DNA from: Cladobotryum mycophilum
Taxonomy: Eukaryota; Ascomycota; Sordariomycetes; Hypocreales; Hypocreaceae
NCBI GenBank assembly: GCA_036429605.1
Contig: JAVFKD010000002.1
Span: forward strand, 310,001-374,000
Length of the DNA: 64,000 bases
Direction of reading: 5' to 3'
Shown: piece after piece, positions 1 to 12,805 of the stretch
How positions within the stretch are numbered: the stretch's first letter is position 1
How the letters are laid out: each line of letters starts with the position of its first letter
Program-made: the position numbers and the translations under genes
The notes under the pieces: generated by a model
Told to the model about the DNA's origin: nothing
The model's input: only the letters and a program-made list of their open reading frames with translations
Database searches by the model: none

Positions 1-3000
1 CCAATCTTTATACATAGGAGAGCGCCGACACCAAGATGGGCTGGTACCAACAACAAGCTCAAAATTGGAAGACCAAGAACAAGAACAGTGGTCAGTGGAG
101 CGGCGACACACAATATCGAGTCCTCAAGAGACGGAAGAGAATCACAATATGCCGACACTTCCTTCTACAACTCGTTGTGTTGAGAAGAGTTCGTTCCCGG
201 CCAGCCAAAGTTTGGGTCATTGGATACATCGTAGGAATCTCTCAATCGTCAGATCTGGCCTCTTTCCTCAGTATATCGTACGCTTTCCAAGACAGAATAC
301 CTAGCACATCAGTCAACAGTACATCCTACCTCTCGCATCAACTTAACTTAGCTCCTTACACGGAAGATGGTCTCTATTCCAGCCAAACTCGTTTTTTGTG
401 CTACAACCAGCCAAGTTTACGTGTCTCCACCACATGCTCTGGTCCTAGGTCCTCTGGTTTGGCAAGCACTCCCTCATGGAAAATGTCTATCGCACGTTCC
501 CGCGTCCAGGCCTTCAGGGTGTCAAAATCAACGCATTGGTGGAAGGCCCAGCTGCGGGCTGTGACATCCTTACTGTCGCCTAGATATGAATAGATTTCGA
601 GGGAGATGTCGCTATGGCACATAGTGCCTTGACGGTCCCAGGTCATCTCCTCGCAATCATGTGTTTGCTTCAACGTGAAGCGCCTACCCAGCCAGAATCA
701 CCCAGGAGGGCTGAGCCTTCTGACTTGTCCGTACAAAATAGCACGAATATTGAACACCTTAGCAGCAATACAAGTTTTTGCGAAACTTCACAGGACTTGC
801 TGGATCTTCATGGGGGCAAACTCGCTCACCAGTGCCTCAGTAATGCGATTGACAAACATCTCCATCAGCCTAACATGGAGCATTGAAAGCTGATATTAGG
901 AAGCCAAGCAGTGTCCTTGCAAACAAATTGAATCCAAAGACCCCCGAGTTTGTTGAACTCTCCTGATTCTCATTGACTTTCAGATACCAATATGGCCATC
1001 TGAGTAATTCTGTCCAGCGATAGAAGATACTGAAGAAGAGTTAGCAAGTCTTTAGACATCAGTTTCCACTTCTCAGAGGGCTCCGGATGGCTGCTTGCAA
1101 CTTGGAAACGATCTGACGCACCCGATGCGTCTCCCAATCGTTAAAGCTTTCGAATATCACACCGAAATTTTCCTTTCACACACTCAATTGCATTCATCTC
1201 GCTTGATTACACAACCCGAACTGTCGATCATTTTCCTTCAATCATTCCATTTTACCTACAAAATGTCTTTCATAATAAAAATATACCGTTACAATTCCAC
1301 ACATGCCGTTCCAAGTCGGGTGTGGCTTTCAGTGCTATGTTGACACGTGAGGTAGAACTCATTGTCAGGCAAGAAAAGGGACTCACTTAAACAGAGTGAT
1401 TAAAGAAAGACATACACGTAACTCAGTCGATTAAGGCGAAAATCATTCGCCCAATCGAACGGCAGCGATCCCCAAGACGCAATCGAGAAAGGCATACGTC
1501 GCCCCTATTTTGCTGCGGCTGTTGGTGGTGCTACTTTCAGTCATTTTTCTTCGGAATGCTATCCTTATTAATGGCAGCGAGGCTCATCCACCAAGACCTG
1601 GCTGAGCGATAAACTTAGTTGGCCAAGTATGGCTACAATTACATCTTCAAGTCGCAATACAATTTAACCTGGTTTCCAAATCCTGCGTGACGATTCCAGA
1701 CCATGCTTGGGTTTATTCATGGAGCGTCTGCAGTATTTTGTTAGATCACAAGAAGATTCTCGCACTTCATTTCACAGCCTAACCGGCAACCGATATTGCA
1801 GTCATCGCAGCTTTGGTTCCAGCCATCTACTCCTTGGTCAATCCTTCCAAGATCAACTAAGATTAAGGACCTGGCATCAGATGGTATCTCTTCCGCATAT
1901 GATCCGCCACTCACAAGCAATGCTGCTAGAGAAAACGACCGACGCAGCCCTCAGCTCAGAGTCTGAAAGGATTCATAAGCACGAGATGAAAGGAACAGAC
2001 AAACATAGTAAAATGAAGTGAAACGTTAACACGGATAATGGTGGCTGTCGTATCACCTAATCGGCTGTCGCGTGGGTTGGGCGGCAAGTCCGCAGCGAAC
2101 AATGCGCTTCTCTCAGATTTTCCGGTGACCTTTGGAATCACGAGCTGTCTTCTTTCCGGCCAGCGCCTGATCATCTACGTAGATGTTGCTCTGCACTGAC
2201 CTCGGTCTCGGCGTCGGCGGCCAGTGGGAGGACGCCGTCGAATTCTCGACGGGATTAGAATGTCTCAGACATCAAATCCCAATTTGCAATCGCGATAAGG
2301 GTTGGGCATCGGCAAACAAATCAGCCCCCTCGCGGCTAACGATTCATGGGCTGCGTGCAATGATGAAAGAGGGCTACCGTTTGAGACCATTTTGAGAGAT
2401 TTCTTTGCTCAGGGTATTGCGCAATCGACGTGCGGCATGTCCTAACTACGGACCGGTTGACGGATTCTCCCACAAAGATGCTCGCGAAGCTCAAAAGGGG
2501 ATGGGATTTCAGAATGCCAAAGCGGCAATGCGGCAGAATGGATCCATGGATGACGGCCTAGATGCCAAATAAAGTTATGTGATCCGTTACCTTGCAGCCT
2601 ACCATTCCGGTTGATCCATATGGGCGGCCATTGTGATGACTTTTGAGGCATGGAGTCATTGGATAGCCGGAGATTTTTCACTGGAGAACGATTGATGCTG
2701 CCAAGGTTCTCAAAAGATCCTTGCGTTTGCCGTTCGCCCCGTGTCCCAGTGGGCCATATTCTCGCTACCGTGTGTTGAAGGAACATGTCGCTCAGGCATG
2801 GGAACATTATTTTCGAGTATCCAGGCATGACTTCATCTACCGGAGGTGATGAACGAAAACGAGCCTGTCCCTGTCAGCAAATCCCGTGCCGTCCCTTGCG
2901 TTGCCGGATTTGACGTGCATATGTCATTGGGTTTCTGAGACGCCTCATCTGGCCTGCTAGTCTGGTGCGGGGGGCTGACGGGCGCAGAGGCATCAGTGTA

Positions 3001-3268
3001 GTATCAATATGTCTCCTGCTGAGGTGCATCCGGTATCATCTGCTTCAACATGCTGCGAACAGAGCGAATGCGGTTGTTACTTGGAAGGGACAGGATCAAT
3101 GTTTATGAATGGATGAGTTTACTCATCCATCCAATCGTTATGGGGCAATTTGTCAGGGTTCCTTACGTAATTCAATCTTTGGGGCCAAAACCTTGGCTGT
3201 TGAGTCATACCAACAGGCACGGGAAAGAAGATCAAGCAATAGAAGGGCATATCGGAGAACATCACACA
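1..3268. other. No confident gene; one possible remnant
   Basis: I recognise no gene in these 3.3 kb. Several reading frames of 60-185 codons exist on both strands, but none has a recognisable domain or convincing exon structure. The best candidate is a minus-strand frame at 401-673 whose amino-acid composition looks natural (a stretch beginning SWAFHQCVDFDTLKAW). It may continue upstream in other frames to about 890 (MEMFVNRITEALVSEF), broken by stops, which would fit a decayed gene of unknown family. Nothing else supports it. Confidence 0.3.
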
Positions 3269-4517
3269 ATGCCATCCTATGCCTTTTCATTTTCTACGGT
3301 GCCAGCATGGGTAACCGACTTGCTGGAGGATAGACTACCCTATTCCCTGGTCTTGCTCCGTCGGTTGCAGTTCACCAAGTTTAATGATGGCACTACTCCG
3401 CATGCGCGCATTATATTTGTCTCCGATATTGATGACCTTGGGGTTCTTGAAGCCGGCTCTAGACAGCCAACAATGTTTACTGCGGCCTACCTGGACTTTT
3501 CTGAAGGACCCGACACTGAGATGTTCCTGTACTCTACCCTGCATGCCGACCAGCAACAACAATCCAGCATCGAGTATGAAGAGCAACTAGGCAGTTTTCT
3601 ACAAGAAACAAGTCGCATTCGGGAAGAATACGGCAAGGACACAGCTTTCGGAAACCAGGTTCTAGTGGGTGCCCTGCAGACAGAAGTGCGTAGAGCGTTT
3701 GAGAGGCTTGGTCGTGTCCAACAGCGGCCATTCGGGTACTACGACAAATGGCTATTCAACGTACACGAACTACCGCAGTTTGACGAGAGTCTGCCAAACG
3801 GCATGTACTGGGATGAAGCTACCTTGGATGACTGCCATGTCATCGTTTCTAAAACAGAAATCCCTCGAATAGCGTAAGGTTTCTTTCAGTCTGGGAGCGC
3901 TATGAAATGAAGTTGGGAACGAAACTGACATGGAAGGGGGGTTTATTACAGTGAGGCGCTCATGAGACATCCGAACCTGGTCATCAGACTGGAGGATAAA
4001 ACGCCGATTGCATGGGCTCTACTCGGTATGAAAATCATGGTATAAGCGGTCGTTTTGGTATATTTTCCTTCTAAGACACTCATCGCAGGTCTTGACGGCA
4101 GCCTAATCAGCTTACACTGCGAAGTACGTCCCCGTCACCTATGTATCATCATCATTATCATTATCATCATTATCGTTATCATCATCGTCATCATCATATT
4201 CAGCAGGGGAAGTGCAATATGAATATCATACTGACAACTATAATAGGAAGCGTATAGACGAAAAGGCCTGGCCAAGACGCTCGCCGGCAAGCTCATGCGG
4301 CAAAGCATGGCCGAGTACGGCAGAGGAGCATGGGGTTCCGCTGATGTATCGGCAACCAACGACGGGAGTCGAGGTATGTGCAAGGCGCTCAACGGAAAGA
4401 TTCATTGGGAAGTATCATGGTACGCGCGTCGTTGCAGAGAATTTTAAATTCGATTTTGATTGATTGATTGATTGCTGATGGGGTTTTTTGATTGATAGGG
4501 TATATCTGGTGCTATAG
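3269..4517 (+). CDS. GNAT (FR47-like) N-acetyltransferase
   Basis: Predicted acetyl-CoA-dependent N-acetyltransferase of about 301 residues; the substrate is unknown. I place five exons at 3269-3873, 3952-4025, 4089-4123, 4247-4419 and 4499-4517, all with GT-AG borders and consistent phase. The lengths sum to 302 codons including the stop. The acetyl-CoA loop of GNAT motif A is seen as RRKGLA at residues 242-247 (R-x-x-G-x-A), preceded by the beta-4 strand LDGSLISLHCEE. The N-terminal part (LLEDRLPYSLVLLRRLQF) resembles fungal FR47-type proteins. The open frame extends up to an ATG at 3050, but I prefer the ATG at 3269 because the family usually begins shortly before the LPYS segment. Intron 3 contains an ATC/ATT microsatellite. 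The last exon is only 19 bp and is the least certain part. Confidence 0.8.
4140..4200 (+). repeat. ATC/ATT trinucleotide microsatellite in an intron
   Basis: About 60 bp of imperfect ATC/ATT/GTC triplets fills much of the third intron of the acetyltransferase gene, just after the donor site. It is non-coding in the model I favour. Confidence 0.85.
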
Positions 4518-7460
4518 CAATGACGCCGCTCATACTGCCCAGGGGGTTTGCGATACCGGTGCCGAAATCGGGTAATCACTGATGGTTGATGTTGTTATTG
4601 CTGCTGCTGCTGCTGCTGCTCAGCTCAGCAAAGCCACGGAGGGTGTCTTGCATTACGACAGCATCCAGGATATACATAAAAATAGAGTAATAGATTATCT
4701 TTTTTGAGACAATCTCTCGGCGAACGGGGGAAGCGGGCAAGGATTATGATATCCATGCCATCCATCACTTTTAAATGTATTCTTTACATGAAACGTCACC
4801 ACATCGGCCATCTGCCAGGCGAAGGAGAGAGACAAAGTGATGTGGGTGGAAGATGGCCGGAAATCAGGCAGCGAGAAATTGATTGCTTCGTTCATTAGCA
4901 CAGCTCGGCCAAGTGTCTTGAACTGGCATCGTTGGGTCAGCAGATAGTATCCGACACGCAAGGGTTTTTAATGCTGTTAAACTTGCTTTTACACTACCTG
5001 CTTTTGTCTGTCCGTCTTCCGCGGAAGGCGTCGTGTATTACCATTCTGAGCAGCGCTCATGTTGGACACCATGCCAAATTGAGCATGGAGGGGAGGAGGG
5101 GAGGTCATCTTAAACAAAGAAGAAGAAGAAGAAGAGGAAAAAGAACCAGCTCGCTTAATCCAGCGTTCCGTTCTAGGCGAGGCGCTTCGTGACCGTTGCC
5201 TGCAAACTGCTGCAGCTCGCTGGGTAACTGGGGCAGAGGGCATGCAAGCCAAAGTGCGATTGCATTCCAACGGCTTTGGAATTGGAGGAGGGGAGTGCTT
5301 GGCTTTCACTGAACTAGGGTCAGGGGGGCATGGGGGGTCAAGCTTTGGGGGAGAGGGGGCAAGATATTCCGATACGGGCGATTCTAAAACTTGTTTGTGG
5401 CGACCTCTCATAAGGAAAAAAACCTTGAAATGACTGATCGATATGATGAGGAATATTTCCTAAAGCGAGTGGATGTGCATTTGCCTCGGTATCGTGGATC
5501 AGGAAGCTCGGGCAACTTATTATTACCCTGGCCCCCCTCCCCACCGATGGGATAAGTTTGTCCACCTAAATCTCAAACCGGTAATTGATCCCCCCTTCTC
5601 TCCCCCATGGACCGACCGTTGGATGAAAATAGTCTCCATAATGGAAAAAAAAGAAGTGCTGCATTTCATCAATGAAAGTTGTGTGTGTGTGTGTGTGGGG
5701 GGGGACTGTCGCCTTGTTTGTTTGTTTCTTAATTTTGAACCCAACTCATTCTTCGCCTCAACGGACTTTACAGCATCACCGTGTCTTTTCTTCCCTCTTC
5801 AAAGGTGGCGATAAGAGTCGAAACGACGGAGTTAAAGTCCGCTGTTCTACTAGTCTCTGATCGTACGTACGCACAAAATGCATGAATGCCCATACGCGTA
5901 AAAACGAGACGGGGGAAGAGGAGTAGGCTTAAGCATTAGAATGATTGCCGGACTCGGCATTTTGAGCTTCATCCCGTCGGCGAGGGTTCCCCAAGACGAC
6001 TTTACTCTAGGCGAGGGGGTAGGCGAAAAAAGGATAGTTCCGCCTTTGTTTTGATCTTGACATGGATTTCCTTTTCCTTTTTTTTTTTTGGTTCTTTTTC
6101 GCTTTAGGATAATGACAGAGATGCTGGTCACTGCGAAACCAACACGAATGAATAATCGCTGACTGAGTGTGTCCTGATGCCCATCCTTGGAAAATATCCC
6201 AAACAGAGGCATCATTTCTCCGTCAAAAGAGGAAGAAAGAAAGAAAGAAAAGAAAAGAGAAAGTAAAAAGGCGACGTTACGTTTGTCTCTCCAAATCCAT
6301 CATGACTTGCAAAAGTGCCAACTGACCGCCACTAAGAAAAAAACGCACAGGGACTGCCAGGCTGGACTCTCTCTTACACAGAAGCGATGGATCAAGACAA
6401 GTCAAAGACATCCAAGGGCGGAATTAGCGAAAATGAGGATGCAACGCCTTTGCAAAAAAAATAAGACTTCGATTGCCGAAACATGGGGAGAAGCCCTATG
6501 TTGTGTCGTATGGCATGTATGTCTGTACGGGCAGGCAAATCATACCCCTGGCTCCTTATTGCCAAGCCTCCATGAAACATCATCTAGACGATCCCACCGG
6601 TCGACTTGTGATGAGGGATCAATACCTTCCATAATGTGTGATGGACTAAGAAAACATCAGTTTGACTCATCTCTCTCTCGTGTAAAAAATTAGGTTTGCT
6701 TGCCTAGTTTCATCTCCCATTCGATCAATCATCTTTGTTGGCCTTCATTCCAGCTTCCCCATCAGGACTTTGCAGCGCGCCCATCCAGCCATTAACATGG
6801 AACTATGACAACGCTTTGATTAAGGACATGTCCAGCTTTCTGTTCTGGAGGGGGTGGCCAAAACGGTGGAACTCGCAGTAGATCATCAGCGTGCTAATTA
6901 TTAAGCTTGCTTGCTTGAAGGAAGGGGGTGGAGGGTGCTCAGAAGTCAAGCAAACCTTCGAGAAAAAAAGCCCCCCTCTCACCCCCCCCGCGCCACCCGG
7001 TGGGATGCGTGGGATGGGATAGGCGAGTACGTCCAACTTCCCTTCTACTTTCTCAAGTACCGATGGGATGGACTGGGGGTGGTGGAGAACGCCGCTTCCG
7101 AACTGATTCAGCGTAGCGTCGTTGCATCGAGATGGATGTTGTGCGACTAGGAGAAGCCAAGAAAGGCCAAGGCCTGTTGTGAATAGGTAGGTAATAAGGG
7201 CATTAGTGTCCCTGTCAAGCTTTTAAGCCACTCAGCACTCAATGGCAACTACCCCTGGGCTTGGCTTTTGGGGACAACGGTTGGATTGTCATGCATGGGA
7301 CGAAATGGACATGGATGGGGGTCAAGTGCTGATGGGGATCGCGATGCATTAGCTCTGCATGTGGCTTCCTTCAATCTCCCATGTATTTCGCCAGAACCAT
7401 CTAAAAAAAGTACCCAGGACAGACCAAATACAGAAAAATGCAACGCTTCTGAGCTTCCTT
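4518..7460. other. Low-complexity intergenic region, no gene seen
   Basis: Nearly 3 kb without a convincing coding region. It is rich in short tracts: a (TGC)n run at about 4600-4620, AAG repeats at about 5117-5137, a (GT)n run followed by G7 at about 5679-5703, and GAAA repeats at about 6228-6256. Frames of up to 168 codons here are composed of low-complexity residues and have no recognisable domain. Long 5' UTRs or regulatory DNA are plausible. Confidence 0.6.
4600..4620 (+). repeat. (TGC)n microsatellite
   Basis: Seven tandem CTG/TGC units lie just downstream of the acetyltransferase stop codon, followed by an imperfect CAGCTCAGC motif. Confidence 0.85.
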
Positions 7461-9459
7461 CTATGCTTCCTTGGACGAGTGAAACAGCCCGTCTAGGTAC
7501 TGCTCGCAGCTTCTGACGTCGGATCCCACATGGCCAATGTACATATCCGGGCGGATGACTATGGCGTATGATTCCTCGGGTGTAACCCACTCTGCCTTGA
7601 ATGTCTTGGTTGTTTCCGTTTCCGTTGCGTCGGCGGAGACTGATGCTTCATGGGGGACAATGTTGATGTAGGTAGCGACATTGACATGTGCGGAATCACC
7701 TGCATATTCCGACGCTTTGCCAATGGCCAAGATAATGAACTTGCCATAAGCCACTTCGCTGTATAGCCTCGTTTCGTCGACATGACCGCCGCTCTGTTGC
7801 TTCTTTAGGACAACATCAGGGCAGCGATTGCCAGCTTTCCAGAAGCCATGCTCAGACTCATCAACCATTGGTGATCCAAAACCGTGATATGACACTCCCA
7901 TGCCTATAATGCGATTAGGACTCCCGACTTGCCAGGCAAATGAACCATGTATACGCACCTGTAATATACCCCGCGTTGCGCTGGATCGTGCCTACATATT
8001 GCTTGGCTGTATGGACCGTATCTCGAACCAGGGCTGCGGCGACATCAATCACTCCCTGTGCTGTTTGCCTGCGTTCAGTATCGTAGCTGCGAATCAGTTT
8101 GTCGCTCGCATCGGCTTGGAGGTGGGAGTTTTTCAACACTAGCGCCAGTCGCCAAGAAATGCTGAAGGCATCGGCCATCCCCGTGTTGAGGCCCTGTCCG
8201 CCATTCACTGAATGGACATGGGCAGCATCTCCTCCGAGAAGAATCCGACCTGCACCATCCCTTGAGACGAATGTAGATGCGATTCTTTCCTTGACTAGAA
8301 GTATACGATGTTCCTGTCAGCAACCATTCCTTCTCAACATCAACAGCCCAAAAAAGAAAAAGAGTAGTAGTAGCCCCGGCTGGCCCCGGTTGTGGGTGTC
8401 CACTCTTCCCTGAGGAATTGATCCGCAGCACCACAAAAAAAGAAAAGGAAGTGTTAACAATAAGAAACATACATACCGTCGAAAGTGCTGTACCATTCTG
8501 TCTTGACAAAGTCGGCCCGATAGGGTGCCATGTGCTTTTTGATAGACTCTTCTGCACGCTCCTGGTTCACTTCCCCGTCCAAAAGGACGTAGAAGCGACA
8601 GAGACCTCTCTCTCGTGGGATCCATGACACACGGGACTGGCCGTCCAGTTGGAATGTAATGATCTCCGGACAAGTGGGGAAATCCGTGTCAATGAATGTA
8701 TCCAGGACAGCCCACAACATTTCCGGCTTCGTCCCCGTGAAGCTGGCCCCGATTGCTTTCCTGACCATGGACCGTGCACCATCAGCACCAATGGCGTAAC
8801 TGCTCTGCACCCTGCGACCAGTGCTGGTGACAATCTCGACGAATTCATCCTGCTCCGTAATGGAATCGACTTGTTCGCCATAGTGGATCAGACCCTCCAG
8901 CCTGTTGCTCAACATCGCCTCCACAACCGGTTGGCCGATCATGAGAAAGTTCTTGTGCAAGGTGTGCTCGAGACTGACCCACCATTCGTTCTGTCGAGAC
9001 TTGAAGTCTCCATCACCAAAAGTAGAGCTAGCTTAACGAAAGGTGAGCTGTAAACCATGAAAAGGTGTGGTGGTGAGGTGGCATATACTTACTATTGCAC
9101 TTTAACCCTTGCTGCAAAAGTTCATCGAGAAGACCTGCCACCTCCAAGTATTGCTGGGTGCGAGCGTTCAACGCATCAGCTCTGCCAAAGTCAAGACTTT
9201 GAGGCTTTGCATCTAACGACGGCCTTGTTAGTGATGCTGTAACCTCAAAACATTATTAATCATTCGGCTCACCAAGTATTCTGATGGAGACACCAAGACG
9301 ATGTAGCAAAAGTCCAGAGAACAAACCCGTAGGACCGCCTGCAATGATACCTCTTGGTCAATGATGATCCGCGTTTCGGGAAGAGGTGGGATGGATCTGA
9401 ATCATACCTCCAACGATTGCGACGTCAACCACCTCGACATTGTTTTGATCAGCCTGCAT
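7461..9459 (-). CDS. FAD-dependent aromatic-ring monooxygenase (phenol hydroxylase-like)
   Basis: Predicted flavin monooxygenase of 523 residues that would hydroxylate a phenolic or other aromatic substrate using NAD(P)H and O2. Exons on the minus strand: 9408-9459, 9273-9338, 9093-9212, 8477-9031, 7959-8294 and 7461-7903. All intron phases match and the total is 524 codons. The FAD dinucleotide fold GGGPTG is at residues 17-22 and is itself split by intron 1. The DG motif appears as GADGARSMVRK, and the second FAD motif as LLGGDAAHVHSVNGGQGLN near residues 284-302. The C-terminal thioredoxin-like domain of the family ends with VIVIRPDMYIGHVG-type residues. It is shorter than the usual 600 or more residues. 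Intron 3 uses an AAG acceptor, which avoids an in-frame stop. It is divergent from the isocyanide synthase gene and probably co-regulated with it. Confidence 0.88.
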
Positions 9460-9995
9460 TTTTAATGATTCTGGATTTTCCTGATGATATGTTGACATTC
9501 GATGAACAGGAAAAAATTCTGGATATATGATGAAGGTGAGTAGAGACGTTGCGTGGTTGACACTCGCGGGCGTGCGATTCTTATGATAGAGATCCTCGGC
9601 TATCAGATTGTCGGTTCCATAGCCAATTCTCTGTGGAATGTCTCAAAACAATCGATTGCATAAGCTGCCCGGTGGGATGGTAACATTTGGGCCCATTGAA
9701 GGAAAATTTTTAGCACATGAGCTTGTGCTTTGAGTTGCATCTGAGACTCAAGTGATGGTACGGCGCGTGCCCAGTCCAGCCCAGTCCAGCACAGTCGGAG
9801 CTCCACACCCGATGGAGAAGGTAACATAGCTCAAGGCGGCGACCGATTGGTTGCTTGACAGACAATCAGAGACAGGTTGCCCTGTATAAATTTATCAGAT
9901 GCCGCAACATCAGATAATCAGTCCAACACACCTTCACCTTTGTTTTAAGCAAGAACATAGTTTGATCGATAACTTTTGTATCAAATCTGTGAATC
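9460..9995. promoter_or_regulatory. Bidirectional promoter of the monooxygenase/isocyanide synthase pair
   Basis: These 536 bp separate the two divergent start codons. On the side of the isocyanide synthase there is a TATAAA at 9885-9890, about 105 bp before its ATG, and an inverted CCAAT box (ATTGG) at 9846-9850. A 10 bp unit CCCAGTCCAG is repeated exactly twice at about 9770-9789. I looked for the Mac1-type copper element TTTGCTC, because some fungal isocyanide clusters respond to copper, and saw none. Confidence 0.6.
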
Positions 9996-12153
9996 ATGCC
10001 TTCTGCAGTGCCCCTTGAGCCCTTGGCCTCAGAGCCAGTGGTGATGCATTATCCCACAACCAAGCAAAGATCGACTTCTTCCGCCACACCTCCTTCGCTT
10101 GCTGTTCCTTCGGTTTCTTTGACAGCTGCAGTTGATGGGTCCGCACTTGAGACGGCCTCGAGGATTCTCAACATCATCGATCGATATCGTCTGAGACGAT
10201 CAGGAAACACGTCCGCCAAGGCTGATGAGGGTGCCCTGAAGTTTCTCGCTCTCATCTATAGTCATGTCAAGTCCGGGATCGCAGTACCCATGTGCTTGCC
10301 TGCTTTCCCATTCAAGTCACCCAACTCGGTTAACAAGGTCCTCGGAAAGTTGCCTGACAGGGCAGAGGAGTTGGCGTTGGCTCACCTGAATGGCCTGTGC
10401 CTGGCCGTTAAAGATATTTATCCTCCTGGTGCGAAGCTCACCATTATCTCAGATGGTCTTGTATACAATGGTATGTATTTCCACATATGAGTGTAGTATC
10501 ATCAGCTCACTAAAGTTGCCACAGATCTACTCGGCGTACCAGACAAGGATGTTTGGGCGTATGGCGAGACCCTTAGAGCCCTGGCCAAGGCCAGGGGTTT
10601 TACACACATCTCTTTCTCACGGCTTCGGGATCTCGTATCCATCTCACTGCCCGATCAACTTGACGAGATGGCATACGTTGCGAACGCTTCGAACTTCCGT
10701 AGGGCACTGTTAAACAACTTTAGCCGCCCTGATTGGCAGTGGAAAGAAGTGAGCGAGAGTGAGGACGTCTGCTTGACATATCGAGGCTATATCAAATTCC
10801 TACAAACCGATCTTCAGACAGTATATCCGATAGGCGAGGGCCGAAGCAAGACCAAGTATAAGAGGGGAATCGAATACATTGCCAGGGAAATGATGTGCCG
10901 TGGAGATGTAAGTATCCCATAATTTGCTCCGAGAAGTAGCAAAGCTAACGTCGTATCCCAGGCCTTCGCGAGTGCGGTTCGCCAGAAGTACAAGGACCAT
11001 GTGCGATTGTCGATTCATCCGTCGACTGGAGCTGCCAAGCTATCCATCGGTCTACTACCAACTTCCACCATTTACACCACACCATGGCACTGTACTATTG
11101 CCTACAAGCTCGACGGTACCGTGACCACCGGCATGCGCTCTGAATTCGAAAAGGACGACTCATTCGAGCTTGTATATGAGAACGGCAGGCCTAGCTATTT
11201 CCGCGAAAAGTCAGACTTGACGTCTTGGGGAACTGAAAAGGGTGGAATCGTCTGCGAGCCCATGTACCCCTCGGGATGGATGATCAAGCCTGCCAAGGGT
11301 CCCTTCACTCTATCGATGGACGACGTCGACGGGAAGAAAGTGCGCGCTCTGTCCGAAATCAACTCTCCCGTCGTGCTGCGAGGATTTATCAAGAAACCGA
11401 ACCAAGAACAGTTTGTGAAGAAGTCGGAAGAGTTTGGTACACCATTGCCCTGGAAGTTTGGTCTCGTGCTAGAGGTGAAAGATCGCGGATCGAATAATGG
11501 AGGCTTGAATAATGTGCTTTCAGCGGAATGGATGCCATTCCACTATGATGGCTTGTTCAAGACGGTGAAACAGAAGAATGAGCAAGGCGAAGATGTATTC
11601 GTCTCGACTCCACCTCAGTAAGTCCATTGAACCTCTGTAAATGACCTTGTAGATGATGATGCTAACAGTTCACTTCAACAGTTTCCAGATTTTCGTTGGC
11701 GCAACCGCATCTCCAAAAGACACTGGATTTACCCTGTTTTCGTCGTCGACCATGTTCTTCAAATACCTGCCCAACTGGCTGTCACTCGAATCTCTCTCTT
11801 CCATGACCTGGGGCGTCACAACACCGTCCTTTGACCAGACAGTGTTGAAGAGGCTGCCCCTGGTTATACCGCATCCCACCACCAGCAAGCCATGCCTCCG
11901 ATATCATGAGCCCTGGCCACAGTTCAAGACCAACTTCGACCCTACCACCGTGACCATTGAGGACCAGACGGAGTCCGATATGGCGGCCATCTGCGAGGCT
12001 ATTGACTCGGTGCTGCATGATCGACGCGTTGCCTACTACCACGTCTGGGACAAGGGTGACATTGTCGTCAGCGACAACATCTTGATGATGCACACGAGAA
12101 GCGACTTCGTTTCTGGAAGCGATCGAGAGCTCTGGCGCATTCATTTTGATTGA
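9996..12153 (+). CDS. Isocyanide synthase-dioxygenase fusion (PvcA/Dit1 + PvcB/TauD)
   Basis: Predicted two-domain enzyme of 661 residues. The N-terminal half (about 50-340) is an isocyanide synthase of the Dit1/PvcA family, which builds an isonitrile on an amino-acid nitrogen using ribulose-5-phosphate. The C-terminal half (about 400-661) is a TauD/PvcB-like Fe(II)/2-oxoglutarate dioxygenase, which typically desaturates or decarboxylates the isonitrile acid. Exons are 9996-10470, 10525-10907, 10962-11617 and 11682-12153; phases agree and the sum is 662 codons. The iron-binding triad is visible as H480-Y-D482 (PFHYDG) and H642 (MMHT), with a 2-oxoglutarate-type arginine at 653 or 657. The residue numbers follow from my exon model. 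The same fusion is known from fungal isocyanide clusters. The gene is intact, with no frameshift or stop. The product cannot be predicted from sequence alone. Confidence 0.88.
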
Positions 12154-12805
12154 GAGTATTGGTTTGTCAACGCATTGGGGACCCAAACAGAGGGCATGGA
12201 GCGGGCGGATAAGGAAAATTGGGCGGGCGGTAATTTGTCGTTTTGAGAATGATTTCATATGAAACCTGTACATTAGCATACCCATCAAGGGGCGGCGTCA
12301 GTTGGGCAACTATTTGGAGTTTGAGAATTAATGAAGATGTTGCTTCATCCTACCTATCAATCTTTGCTGCAGCAACCTCGCCAGTCTGTGTGATTATCCG
12401 ATATAGTGTGGAACTCGTATAATAAGCGATCGAGAGGAGTTTCAATCGCGTTTAGATAGTATTGTGGGCTGTGCCCTTAGCTTGGAGGTTTGTGAGAATG
12501 ATGCCATTCGAAGGGAGCGAGCTGACCATGACGCATCATGCAAGCAGGCAGAATACCGTGCAGAGTGAAGCTATGGGCACTGTATTGTTACACTGTGAAT
12601 CTATCTTTGGTACTGCTGAGGGGTCGTCGCAGCTTATCCTCCAGTGAGTAATCCACTGTAGCAACCGCCTATCAGTACAGTATGAATTATTCTTGCAACC
12701 CATCACCTCTATTGCCTGCCTCGAGCGTTAACGTCTCTCATCCATTCAAATCTCTTATCAACCTCAAACTTGATCATATTCCATTTTTCCATCTATGGAA
12801 CTGCA
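12154..12805. other. Intergenic spacer
   Basis: 650 bp holding the 3' region of the isocyanide synthase gene and the promoter of the downstream nuclease gene. No coding frame with recognisable features; T-rich and C/T-rich tracts lie just upstream of 12806. Confidence 0.6.

Noticed and set aside
36..593. 185-codon plus-strand frame at the left edge
   Set aside because: Composition is Ser/Arg-rich and random-looking, with several overlapping frames of similar length and no motif.
5850..6693. Frames of 121 and 168 codons in the 4.5-7.4 kb spacer
   Set aside because: Lys/Arg-rich translations of GAAA and poly-A tracts, with no domain or splice structure.
9460..9995. Copper-response element in the isocyanide synthase promoter
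   Set aside because: No TTTGCTC or its complement was seen, so copper regulation is not supported by sequence here.
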